Shown here piece after piece: positions 7,260 to 14,472 of a stretch of DNA of 20,553 bases (position 1 is the stretch's first letter; every line of letters begins with the position of its first letter). The notes under the pieces are model-generated. The model was not told the DNA's origin and did not search any database. It saw nothing but the letters and a program-made list of their open reading frames with translations. The DNA is from JAXGTD01 sp040775095. Its GTDB lineage: Bacteria > Pseudomonadota > Gammaproteobacteria > Chromatiales > Chromatiaceae. Both the position numbers and the translations under genes were made by a program. Location: the NCBI GenBank assembly GCA_040775095.1, contig JAXGTD010000073.1, positions 1 through 20,553 of the forward strand, written 5' to 3'.

Positions 7260-9350
7260 CTAGAGCTCCTGATCCTGCGCCTGGATCGCGGTGATCGCCA
7301 CCGTGTTGACGATATCGGCCACGGTGCAACCACGGCTCAGGTCGTTGACCGGCTTGTTCAGGCCCTGCAACACCGGACCGATGGCCAGCGCCCCGGCGCT
7401 GCGTTGCACCGCCTTATAGGTGTTGTTGCCCGTGTTCAGGTCCGGGAAGACGAAGACGGTCGCGTGGCCGGCCACATCGCTCTCGGGCATTTTGGAGCGG
7501 GCGACACTGGCGTCAACCGCGGCATCGTACTGGATCGGGCCCGCGACCTTCAGCTCCGGACAGGCCTCGCGCGCAATGCGTACGGCCTCGCGCACCCGCT
7601 CTACGTCCTCGCCCTTGCCCGATGCCCCGGTGGAATAGGAGAGCATCGCAACCCGCGGCTCGATCCCGAAGGCCTTAGCGGTGGCAGCCGAGGTGATGGC
7701 GATATCGGCGAGCTGTTCGGCGTCAGGGTTCGGGTTCACGGCACAGTCGCCGTAGACCAGCACCCGGTCGGCCAGACACATGAAAAACACGCTCGAGACC
7801 AGCTTGACGCCGGGACGCGTCTTGACGATCTCGAAGGCGGGACGGATCGTGTGCTGCGTCGTGTGCACAGCACCCGACACCATGCCATCGGCGTCGCCGA
7901 CGTAGACCATCAGCGTGCCAAAATAACTCACGTCCTCCATCGCGTCGTAGGCCATCTGTGCCGAGATTCCCTTGTGCTTGCGCTGCTCGTAGAAGACCGA
8001 GGCGTACTCGGCGCGCTTGGGCGAGCTCACCGGATCGACGATCTCGATGTCGTCGAGCTTCAGACCCAGCTCGCCGATGCGTCGGCGAATCTTGTCCGGG
8101 TCACCGAGCAGCGTCAGGTCGGCAACGCCGCGCAGGGCCAGGATCTCGGCAGCGCGCAGGATACGCTCGTCGGCACCCTCGGGTAGCACGATGCGTTTGC
8201 GGATGGATTTTGCACGCTGGATCAATCGGTACTCGAACATCAGCGGCGTCATGCGCACCGACTCGTGCACCTCGATCCGGTCCTGCAGGTCTCTGATCTC
8301 GACATTGTTTTCGAACAGGCCAAGAGCGGCGGCGATCTTGCGCTCGTCGCCGGCGAGGATCGTCGACTCGACCCGGTTGACCGCCAGCGCGGTCTGGAAG
8401 GTGTCGGTGGGGACGCTCAGGATCGCGACCTTGTTGCGGCGCAGACCGGCCAGCAGTCGCTGCACATTCTCCACCGGATGCAGCCCCCCGGTCAGGAGGA
8501 TGCCCGAGACGTGTGAGAAGGCCGCGGAGACATCGGCGGCGAGGGTCGCGAGGATGATGTCGCTGCGATCGCCCGGGGTGATCACCAGGCACCCGTCCTC
8601 GATGTAGTTCAGAAAATCGGGGATCTCCATGGCCGCGACCTTGTAGCTGGTCACCACCTGATTGGTCCCATCCTCCTCGCCACAGAGACAGTCCGCACCG
8701 AGCATCTTGCCGATCTCCCCGACGGTGGGCCGGCTCAGGGCCTCGGTCGCCGGGAGCACATAGACCGTCTCGCTCATGGGCAACACCGCGCGCGCGCGCT
8801 GCTTGACCGTCTCCACCGCGTCCGGGTGCACGCCGTTGACCACGGTGGCGAGCAGATCCCCCCCGCGATCGAGCAGCGACTCGTGGGCCATATGCACCGA
8901 GTGCAGCGTCTCGTCCGGACTCCGGTTGAACCCCTTGACCACGACGACGATGGTGCAGCCGAGGTTGTTTGCCAGATCGGCGTTGAAGTCGAACTCGAGC
9001 GAGGGCACCAGCCCATCGAAGTCCGTCCCCGCACAAAGCACGATATCGCACTTGTGCTCGAGCATCATGAACTTGTCCAGGATCCGTTTGAGCAGCTCGT
9101 CGTACTTGCCGGCAGCGACCAGCTCGCTGGCGACCTGGGCCGTGCAGCCGTAGAGCATCTCCGCCGGGAATGGCGGATCGTAGCGCTCGCGGATCAGACT
9201 GGTGAGATTGTCATCCTGCACGTCGCGACTGACGATGGGCCGGAAGAAGCCCACCCGGCGGTTGACGGTTGACAACAATTCCATGAAGCCGAGCACCACA
9301 ACGGACTTGCCGCTGCCCGAACCCGCACCCGCGATATAGATACTCTGCAT
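7260..9350 (-). CDS. pta: Phosphate acetyltransferase (long form)
   Basis: A 696-residue enzyme that converts acetyl-CoA and phosphate to acetyl phosphate and CoA. It is the long, three-domain form. An N-terminal P-loop domain has a complete Walker A motif at residues 8-16 (GAGSGSGKS). A DRTGG-type regulatory domain spans ~205-315 (GDRSD 260-264, TGG 287-289). The C-terminal PTA_PTB catalytic domain spans ~369-690 (RIVLPEG, DGMVSGAVHTT, SYSTGASGKG, NTGNNTYKAVQR). The start at 9350 begins at the P-loop domain; an in-frame ATG 27 codons upstream would add non-conserved residues. GGAG lies about 11 nt before the ATG. It is followed by ackA. The complete Walker A contrasts with the E. coli enzyme, where it is degenerate. 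Confidence 0.96.
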   Translation of the reverse strand: MQSIYIAGAGSGSGKSVVVLGFMELLSTVNRRVGFFRPIVSRDVQDDNLTSLIRERYDPPFPAEMLYGCTAQVASELVAAGKYDELLKRILDKFMMLEHKCDIVLCAGTDFDGLVPSLEFDFNADLANNLGCTIVVVVKGFNRSPDETLHSVHMAHESLLDRGGDLLATVVNGVHPDAVETVKQRARAVLPMSETVYVLPATEALSRPTVGEIGKMLGADCLCGEEDGTNQVVTSYKVAAMEIPDFLNYIEDGCLVITPGDRSDIILATLAADVSAAFSHVSGILLTGGLHPVENVQRLLAGLRRNKVAILSVPTDTFQTALAVNRVESTILAGDERKIAAALGLFENNVEIRDLQDRIEVHESVRMTPLMFEYRLIQRAKSIRKRIVLPEGADERILRAAEILALRGVADLTLLGDPDKIRRRIGELGLKLDDIEIVDPVSSPKRAEYASVFYEQRKHKGISAQMAYDAMEDVSYFGTLMVYVGDADGMVSGAVHTTQHTIRPAFEIVKTRPGVKLVSSVFFMCLADRVLVYGDCAVNPNPDAEQLADIAITSAATAKAFGIEPRVAMLSYSTGASGKGEDVERVREAVRIAREACPELKVAGPIQYDAAVDASVARSKMPESDVAGHATVFVFPDLNTGNNTYKAVQRSAGALAIGPVLQGLNKPVNDLSRGCTVADIVNTVAITAIQAQDQEL

Positions 9351-9458
9351 CTCACTTGGATCTCCAAAACGAACTCCAACCGCACGCGGCGACGACCGCG
9401 GCACCCGCCGTGACCCGCCATGATGCCGCATTTTGCCGCCCGCTGAGGTTACCGGGTG

Positions 9459-9488
9459 TTTACATTCCGAGAAACCGCATCGTACACT
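9459..9488 (+). promoter_or_regulatory. Sigma-70-like promoter for the DUF4124 gene
   Basis: TTTACA (9459-9464) and TACACT (9483-9488) are separated by 18 bp, a near-consensus arrangement in a relatively AT-rich pocket 60 bp before the start at 9548. The palindrome CACTTTAAGTG (9485-9495) overlaps the -10 region and could be an operator; that is inference. Confidence 0.5.
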
Positions 9489-9547
9489 TTAAGTGACCGA
9501 CCACCCGACGGGGCAGCCATGCCCTCCACGCTTGCGCAGCAAGAACC

Positions 9548-10042
9548 ATGCACAGTCGCCCCGACGCGATCCCATCGGCACGCCGCGCACCGCCGTGCTC
9601 ACCCCTCGCGTTGCTCCTCGCCCTCGCGGCGGCGGCCATCGCACCGGCTCCGGGCATGGCCTCACCCGGCAACGACGCCCGGATCTATCGCTGCACCGCA
9701 CCCGACGGGTCCGTCGAGTTTCGGCAACATCCTTGTCGCAATGCCGACAGCTCCGAGCGGATCCGGATCGACGACCGCCCCTCCGGCTGGACGCCGCCGT
9801 CGGCTGCCGCACACACACCCGGCAGCAAGAAACCGGCCAGGTCTGCCACGCGGCACGCCCCGGGCGCCGGGCGGACGGGGCGCGCCGGCGACGCCTGCTG
9901 GAACAAGCGTCGACAACTGGAAGACGTCAACTGGCAGCTGCGCCGCGGCTATACGGCGGATCAGGGCGTGAAGCTCAGACGACGGCGCAGGCAGTACGAG
10001 GACTATATCAGGCACCGTTGCGATGGGGGTGACGCTGATTGA
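9548..10042 (+). CDS. Exported DUF4124-domain protein
   Basis: A 164-residue protein with an N-terminal signal sequence (arginines, then a hydrophobic core at ~19-36 and a likely cleavage after AxA-like residues near 38). Residues 45-63 (ARIYRCTAPDGSVEFRQHPC) match the short DUF4124 beta-hairpin motif seen in many proteobacterial envelope proteins. A proline- and lysine-rich linker leads to a basic helical C-terminus (117-158) that begins and ends with cysteine (C117, C158), which may form a disulfide with C49 and C63 as a second pair. The ribosome-binding site is weak. A promoter-like sequence lies 60 bp upstream. It stands alone between pta and sat; its role in the periplasm is unknown. Confidence 0.7.
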   Translation: MHSRPDAIPSARRAPPCSPLALLLALAAAAIAPAPGMASPGNDARIYRCTAPDGSVEFRQHPCRNADSSERIRIDDRPSGWTPPSAAAHTPGSKKPARSATRHAPGAGRTGRAGDACWNKRRQLEDVNWQLRRGYTADQGVKLRRRRRQYEDYIRHRCDGGDAD

Positions 10043-10079
10043 GCCCAGACATCGGTCCGATCGGCCCGCGGCGCAGACC

Positions 10080-10112
10080 AAAAAAAGGCCCGCCGGCGCA
10101 TGCCGACGGGCC
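10080..10112 (-). terminator. Rho-independent terminator of sat
   Basis: On the minus strand an 11-bp stem (right arm 10102-10112, left arm 10087-10097, one G-U pair) with a 4-nt loop is followed directly by seven T residues (10086-10080). It ends 60 bp after the sat stop codon. The plus strand has no T-tract, so it serves sat only. Confidence 0.85.
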
Positions 10113-10139
10113 CTGTCGCCCCCGCAACGGCAAGCGCCG

Positions 10140-11327
10140 TTACTGCAGCGAGCGATAATAGTCCATCAGGATCTGCGCCACTTCGGGGCGCGAGAACTCG
10201 GGCGGCGGGGCGATTCCCTCGGAGAGCATCTCCCGCACCTTGGTGCCGGACAGCAGCACGAAGTCTTCCTTGTTGTGGTCCGGTGCCTCGCTCATCATGA
10301 CAACCTTGTTCAGCTTCTTCGAGTAGGCGGTGTGGTCGGCCTTGAATATCTCGATGTCGAGCGCACCCTCGGGGACCTCGTTGTCGAAGATGGTCTGGGC
10401 GTCGAAGGCCCCATAGTAGTCGCCAACGCCGGCGTGGTCACGGCCGATGATGAAGTGCGTCGCCCCCATGTTCTGGCGGAAGTAGGCGTGCAGCACCGCC
10501 TCGCGCGGACCGGCGTAGAGCATGTCGAAGCCATAGCCGGTGACCATCGCGCTGTTGGGCGGGAAGTACAGCTCGACCATCTTGCGGATCGCGGCATCAC
10601 GCACCGGGGCCGGGATGTCGCCGGGCTTGAGCTTGCCGAGCAGCATGTGGATGACCAGGCCGTCGCACTCGAGCCGGTCCATCGCCATGTGGCAGAGCTC
10701 TTCGTGGGCCAGATGCATCGGGTTGCGGGTCTGAAACGCCACGACCCGCTTCCAGCCACGCTCGGCGATCTCGTTGCGGATCTCGACCGCGGTGCGGAAG
10801 GTGTCTGGAAAATCGTCCTGGAAGTACGAGAAGTGCAGGACCTGGATCGGACCCGACAGCGCCACGCGGCCCTGGCCGTTGAACGCGGCGACACCGGGGT
10901 GCTCGGGATCGAGGGTGCCGTAGACCCGCTCGGTCATCAGCGACATCTGCTCGTCGCTCACCGTCTCGATGGCCTCGACGTCCATGATCGCCAGGACCGG
11001 ATGGCCGTCCATGTTGGGGTCGCGCAGCGCGATGCGGCGCGCATCGCCAATGGCAGCGGCGTCCTGGACCAGACACATTACCGGAACCGGGAAGAACAGC
11101 CCGCCCGTGGTGCGCATGGTCTCCGCCACACGGACCGCGTCGGCGACGTTCATGAAACCCGCGAGTGGGCTGAAATATCCGCCACCCATCATCACGGCAT
11201 TGCCCGCGGCCTGCGAGCTGATCAGCAGCGACGGCAGGTCGCCGGCCTCACGCATCAGGGAATGATGCTGGTCCGGATCGTATACGAACAGGGGTTTGAG
11301 CTCGTCAGAGCCAACGGGTCTGATCAT
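10140..11327 (-). CDS. sat: Sulfate adenylyltransferase (dissimilatory ATP sulfurylase)
   Basis: A 395-residue homo-oligomeric ATP sulfurylase. In sulfur oxidisers it acts in reverse, making ATP and sulfate from adenosine 5'-phosphosulfate and pyrophosphate. An N-terminal PUA-like domain (~1-165) precedes the nucleotidyltransferase domain, which has QTRNPMHLAHE (199-209, the QxRNP and HxxH elements) and GRDHAG (295-300). The length matches single-domain Sat of purple sulfur bacteria and endosymbionts (about 400), without an APS-kinase extension. The ATG at 11327 has GAGGA about 5 nt upstream; the frame extends further but is not protein-like. It has its own terminator. No aprAB, aprM, qmo or soe gene is next to it. 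Confidence 0.96.
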   Translation of the reverse strand: MIRPVGSDELKPLFVYDPDQHHSLMREAGDLPSLLISSQAAGNAVMMGGGYFSPLAGFMNVADAVRVAETMRTTGGLFFPVPVMCLVQDAAAIGDARRIALRDPNMDGHPVLAIMDVEAIETVSDEQMSLMTERVYGTLDPEHPGVAAFNGQGRVALSGPIQVLHFSYFQDDFPDTFRTAVEIRNEIAERGWKRVVAFQTRNPMHLAHEELCHMAMDRLECDGLVIHMLLGKLKPGDIPAPVRDAAIRKMVELYFPPNSAMVTGYGFDMLYAGPREAVLHAYFRQNMGATHFIIGRDHAGVGDYYGAFDAQTIFDNEVPEGALDIEIFKADHTAYSKKLNKVVMMSEAPDHNKEDFVLLSGTKVREMLSEGIAPPPEFSRPEVAQILMDYYRSLQ

Positions 11328-11588
11328 GACGTTCCTCACTGGTGGGCCCGCCACGCGCGACGGTTGCCGGGCGAGCCTCGGTTTCAAGACTGGCGCATTA
11401 GGGCCTCCGGGCCTGCACGGACCTTGGAATCCGAGTGCCCATTGACACCGCCGGGAAAGCCCCGCAACCTTACCACAAGCTGGGGAATCACCTTCCAAGG
11501 TTATGTTTATGACCAGTACGGCTCGTATTGATCGGCGCATCGGGATCCCGGCGAGACGGTGATTCCGTCCATCCATGAAGCCAATTGC

Positions 11589-11623
11589 ACGCGATCCGAG
11601 GTGCGGCGGCTCCCGGATCGCGT
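11589..11623. other. 10-bp perfect hairpin in the sat upstream gap
   Basis: ACGCGATCCG (11589-11598) and CGGATCGCGT (11614-11623) pair perfectly around a 15-nt loop. No T-tract follows on either strand, so it is not an obvious terminator. It may be a transcript structure or a protein-binding palindrome. Confidence 0.5.
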
Positions 11624-11648
11624 CCTCTTCAGCCAGTTGACGTTGACG

Positions 11649-11668
11649 GCGCGGGCATCGGCCCGCGC
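11649..11668. other. 8-bp perfect GC hairpin in the sat upstream gap
   Basis: GCGCGGGC (11649-11656) and GCCCGCGC (11661-11668) pair around the tetraloop ATCG. It lies 26 bp from the preceding hairpin and directly after a TTGACG direct repeat (11636-11648 region). No T-tract follows. Confidence 0.5.
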
Positions 11669-11806
11669 GAGCCGGTTCGCTCCGCGCCGATTGCCCGCCC
11701 TCGTGCTGGACTTTGCCGGAAACGACGCCATGTGCATGCCAATCCGGCCGCCGCCAAACCGATCCCGTGGGGCACACTGGCCCCGTTCGCATGAGGAATC
11801 TCTGCC

Positions 11807-12025
11807 ATGCCTTACTTCGTCTACCGCGTCAGCCCGACCCGGCAGCTCACGCACATCGATACCAAGGAGCGTTACCAGGAGGCCCGGTCGCTCGTCCGCA
11901 CCTTGCGCGAAAGCAGTGCCCCGGGAGACGACGGTGACATCCGGATGATGTTCGCCAGGCAACAGTCCGAGGCAGAGAAGCTCCTCGCCACGCCGCGTGA
12001 CGAACGGGTCATCGGCGAAGACTGA
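11807..12025 (+). CDS. Conserved-looking 72-residue hypothetical protein
   Basis: A compact soluble protein: a beta-like start (MPYFVYRVSP), then KERYQEARSLVRTLR, an acidic stretch (GDDGDIRMMFA) and a charged end (EAEKLLATPRDERVIGED). The beta-alpha-beta-alpha layout and clean start with GAGGA 9 nt before the ATG support a real gene. Similar short proteins of unknown function seem to occur in sulfur-oxidising gammaproteobacteria, but I recall this only by pattern and cannot name a family. It is divergent from sat across a structured gap, and a glycosyltransferase follows after 87 bp. No signal peptide or membrane segment is present. No function can be assigned. Confidence 0.75.
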   Translation: MPYFVYRVSPTRQLTHIDTKERYQEARSLVRTLRESSAPGDDGDIRMMFARQQSEAEKLLATPRDERVIGED

Positions 12026-12112
12026 GGGGTCGCGCCCGGACCTCGCGCACCGCGGACACGCTGGGGCTGCCGCCCGCGCCCGCGGCCCCGATGCGCGGAT
12101 CGCCGTCACAGC

Positions 12113-13132
12113 ATGACCGATTCCGGCGTCTCGATCCTGCTGCCTTTTCGCGATGCCGGGGCCACGCTGGCCGCCTGCATCGCGTCCATCCACGCCCAGA
12201 CCTGGCCCGACTTCGAGGTCCTGTGCGTCGACGACGGTTCGCGCGACGACGGCACCGCCATGATCCAGGCCGCCGCGGACAGCGACCCTCGCTTCCGATA
12301 CCTGAGGGCGCCCCCACCGGGCGGCCTGGTGGCAGCGCTGAATCACGGGCTCGCCCGGGCCCGATACGAGCTCGTCGCCCGCATGGACGCCGATGACCTC
12401 ATGCATCCGTGCCGAATCGCGCTGCAGCGCGCGGCGATGCGACGCGATGCCGCGATCGCCGTGCTCGGCTCGCGCGTGGAGGCCTTCCCCGCGGCGGCGC
12501 TGTCTGATGGCTTCCGCGCCTATATCGCGTGGCAGAACGGCTGCGTCGCCCCCTCCGCGATCGCTGGCGACATCTATCTGGAATCGCCGCTCGCGCATCC
12601 CTCGGTGATGTTGCGCCGCTCTATCGTGGTCGCGGCCGGTGGCTACCGCGAGGGCGCATTCCCGGAGGACTATGAGCTTTGGCTGCGCCTGCATCAGGGC
12701 GGACAGCTGCTGGCCAAGCTGCCGCAAACCCTGCTGCAATGGCGAGACCACCCGGGGCGTCTCTCGCGCACCGGAGCCGCCTACGAGCGCGTCGCGTTCG
12801 ACCGCCTGCGCGCGCGGCTGCTCGCCGCCGACCCCCGCCTGGTCGCGGCACGCGATCGGCTCGCGATCTGGGGCGCCGGGCGGCGGACCCGCCAACGCGT
12901 CGCGCACCTGCTCGGACATGGTTACCGGCCCATCGCCTGGATTGACATCGACCCCGACAAGATCGGCAACCGCCTCGATGGGGTGCCCGTGGTCGATCCG
13001 ACCTGGCTGCGACGAGAACCGAAGCCGTTCGTGCTCAGTTACGTCGCCTCACACGGCGCGCGGCCCTGCATCGAGGCCGAGCTCGGCCGCCTCGGGTATC
13101 GCAAGGGAACGGATTATCTCCACGTCGGCTGA
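12113..13132 (+). CDS. Family 2 glycosyltransferase with C-terminal Rossmann-like domain
   Basis: A 339-residue protein. Residues ~6-215 form a GT-A fold of family 2: SILLPFRDAG (7-16), VLCVDDGSRDDG (36-47), the metal-binding DAD (92-94) in ARMDADDLMHP, and the acceptor-side ED (185-186) in FPEDYELWLR. Such enzymes move a sugar from a nucleotide-sugar to a glycan or lipid acceptor in the cytoplasm. Residues ~248-339 form a second unit beginning LAIWGAGRRTRQ (G-x-G nucleotide loop), followed by AWIDIDPDKIGNRLDGVPVV, resembling the N-terminal Rossmann part of PglD-like acyltransferases. No ribosome-binding site is strong. No polysaccharide cluster surrounds it, so the glycan is unknown. Confidence 0.85.
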   Translation: MTDSGVSILLPFRDAGATLAACIASIHAQTWPDFEVLCVDDGSRDDGTAMIQAAADSDPRFRYLRAPPPGGLVAALNHGLARARYELVARMDADDLMHPCRIALQRAAMRRDAAIAVLGSRVEAFPAAALSDGFRAYIAWQNGCVAPSAIAGDIYLESPLAHPSVMLRRSIVVAAGGYREGAFPEDYELWLRLHQGGQLLAKLPQTLLQWRDHPGRLSRTGAAYERVAFDRLRARLLAADPRLVAARDRLAIWGAGRRTRQRVAHLLGHGYRPIAWIDIDPDKIGNRLDGVPVVDPTWLRREPKPFVLSYVASHGARPCIEAELGRLGYRKGTDYLHVG

Positions 13133-13179
13133 CGGACGGTCCGGGCCTGGCCCACATCGCCCGCTCGCGGCTGTAACGA

Positions 13180-13896
13180 TCAAGAATTGCGGGAAGACCG
13201 TTCGGACCAGAGGAACTGCAGCACCTTGCGCACATAGTCCTGTGTCTCGGGATAGGGCGGGATCTCGTTGCCATAACGCTTCACCGCGTTCTCACCGGCG
13301 TTGTACCCGGCCAGGGCCAGGCGCAGATCATTGTCGAACATATCCAGCAGCAGTCGCAGATAGGCGGCACCGGCGTGGATGTTTTCGGCTGGATTCCAGA
13401 TATCGGAGACGTTGAAGCGGTCGGCCGTGCCGGGCATCAGCTGCATCAGACCACAGGCGCCGGCGGAAGACAGCGCGTCCGGCTTGTAGGCCGACTCGGT
13501 GCGGATCACCGCGTGCAAGAGCTCGGGCAGCAGCCCATGCCGGCGCGCGGCCTCCTCGATCAGCGCCTGATAATGGGCCCGACGGACCGACATCGAGCCC
13601 GAGACCGGACCGACCGGACGCGCCGAATAGGCCCTTGTCCGCGAGGTCTCCAGGTGCGCCTGAAGCTGCGCCGCCGCCTCGGCCTGCTGCTTGCGGTGTG
13701 CCTCGGAGCTTTTCTTGTTCTGCGAGGAGAGCTTGTGTGCCGTTCGCTTCCACTCCAGGCGCAGCGAACGCCCGGTCAGGGGCTCGTCGGAAAAGAAGAT
13801 GTTGCCGTCCGCGTCGACGTACTTGTACACATCGGCCGAGACCGGCGCTAGCACGCAGCTCATCAGCGCGAGCACGATCGAGACTGCCCGTATCAT
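13180..13896 (-). CDS. DUF4124-lytic transglycosylase (SLT family)
   Basis: A 238-residue periplasmic enzyme that cleaves the glycan strand of peptidoglycan between MurNAc and GlcNAc, forming 1,6-anhydro ends. A signal peptide (residues 1-21, cleavage near VSA|D) is followed by a DUF4124 motif (DVYKYVDADGNIFFSDEP, 22-39), a lysine/glutamine-rich coiled linker (~50-90) and a soluble-lytic-transglycosylase domain (~107-225). The catalytic glutamate is E134 in AVIRTESAYKP; GACGLMQLMPGTA (146-158) and LALAGYNAGENAV (193-205) are the other SLT motifs. The start at 13896 gives a proper signal peptide; the ribosome-binding site is weak. It converges with the glycosyltransferase gene. Confidence 0.92.
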   Translation of the reverse strand: MIRAVSIVLALMSCVLAPVSADVYKYVDADGNIFFSDEPLTGRSLRLEWKRTAHKLSSQNKKSSEAHRKQQAEAAAQLQAHLETSRTRAYSARPVGPVSGSMSVRRAHYQALIEEAARRHGLLPELLHAVIRTESAYKPDALSSAGACGLMQLMPGTADRFNVSDIWNPAENIHAGAAYLRLLLDMFDNDLRLALAGYNAGENAVKRYGNEIPPYPETQDYVRKVLQFLWSERSSRNS

Positions 13897-14472
13897 CTGG
13901 TCGAAATCCCCCCGGGCTTCATCCGCGGCACCGACACCGAACCGGCGGCCAACATCGGTACCAAGAACCCTCCGCCCCCTACAAGAAATCAGGCACCGCC
14001 ACTCTCGACGGCCTCGCGTGGCGTGCAAATCCCACGGAAACGCCAACCGAGGGCGTTCCCCCGTGAGCCATGGATGGCCCGCCATCCTCGGCGATCCCAT
14101 GGCCCCATCAATCCGGATCCGGTGCGGGCATCGTCGCCCCTGGAGCGGGCGCGGACCCGATCCAGGGGTGGATTAAACCAGCTTCCCCCTCCCGAATCCG
14201 TGCGGACGTCGACGAAACGGCCTCGGCCCGGAGGGCAACGACGCCGCGGGCCCCAACCCGCGGCCGACCGCTACCCACCCCGATCATGGCCCGATGCGTC
14301 CGGGCCGAAAATCGAGAATTATTTTTCTGGCGAGTAACTTGGGACTTGTTCTTAAGTCAGTTTAGAGGTAATTTTCGAATCGTCAACGTGCGTCATCGGC
14401 GCGTTGTCATGCGTTCTCGTGCCGGGATGATACCAGAGCACGGGAAGACCATAGAAATAGGGGGGAATCCAG
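13897..14472. other. 576-bp gene-free gap with AT-rich mepK leader
   Basis: No gene is supported between the divergent transglycosylase and mepK starts. The left two-thirds is GC-rich and holds a perfect hairpin (GCCGCGGG 14243-14250 with CCCGCGGC 14257-14264) and another (GGCCCG 14288-14293 with CGGGCC 14301-14306). From about 14306 to 14380 composition turns sharply AT-rich and includes the probable mepK promoter. The leader to mepK then has a weak hairpin with CGTGC and GCACG arms. Confidence 0.6.
14346..14374 (+). promoter_or_regulatory. Sigma-70-like promoter for mepK
   Basis: TTGTTC (14346-14351) and TAATTT (14369-14374) are spaced by 17 bp inside the AT-rich island. The inverted repeat GACTT (14343-14347) and AAGTC (14354-14358) straddles the -35 element and could be a repressor or activator site. 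The predicted 5' leader is about 90 nt. Confidence 0.55.

Larger units (their letters stand above)
11328..11806. other. Structured non-coding gap between sat and the 72-residue gene
   Basis: No gene is seen in 479 bp between divergent starts. The sat-proximal half holds ACCTTGGAA (11421-11429) and its inverse TTCCAAGGT (11493-11501), and an AT-rich patch at 11500-11530 that may hold promoters, though no clear -35/-10 pair was found on either strand. The other half holds two strong hairpins, listed separately. Confidence 0.6.

Noticed and set aside
9350..9431. A 27-residue N-terminal extension of Pta from an upstream ATG
   Set aside because: The extension is basic and not conserved-looking; the protein family begins directly at the P-loop strand.
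10023..11531. Open plus-strand frame of about 500 codons opposite sat
   Set aside because: It mirrors sat, which has full family motifs; the translation is rich in histidine, arginine and glutamine, typical of an antisense shadow in GC-rich DNA.
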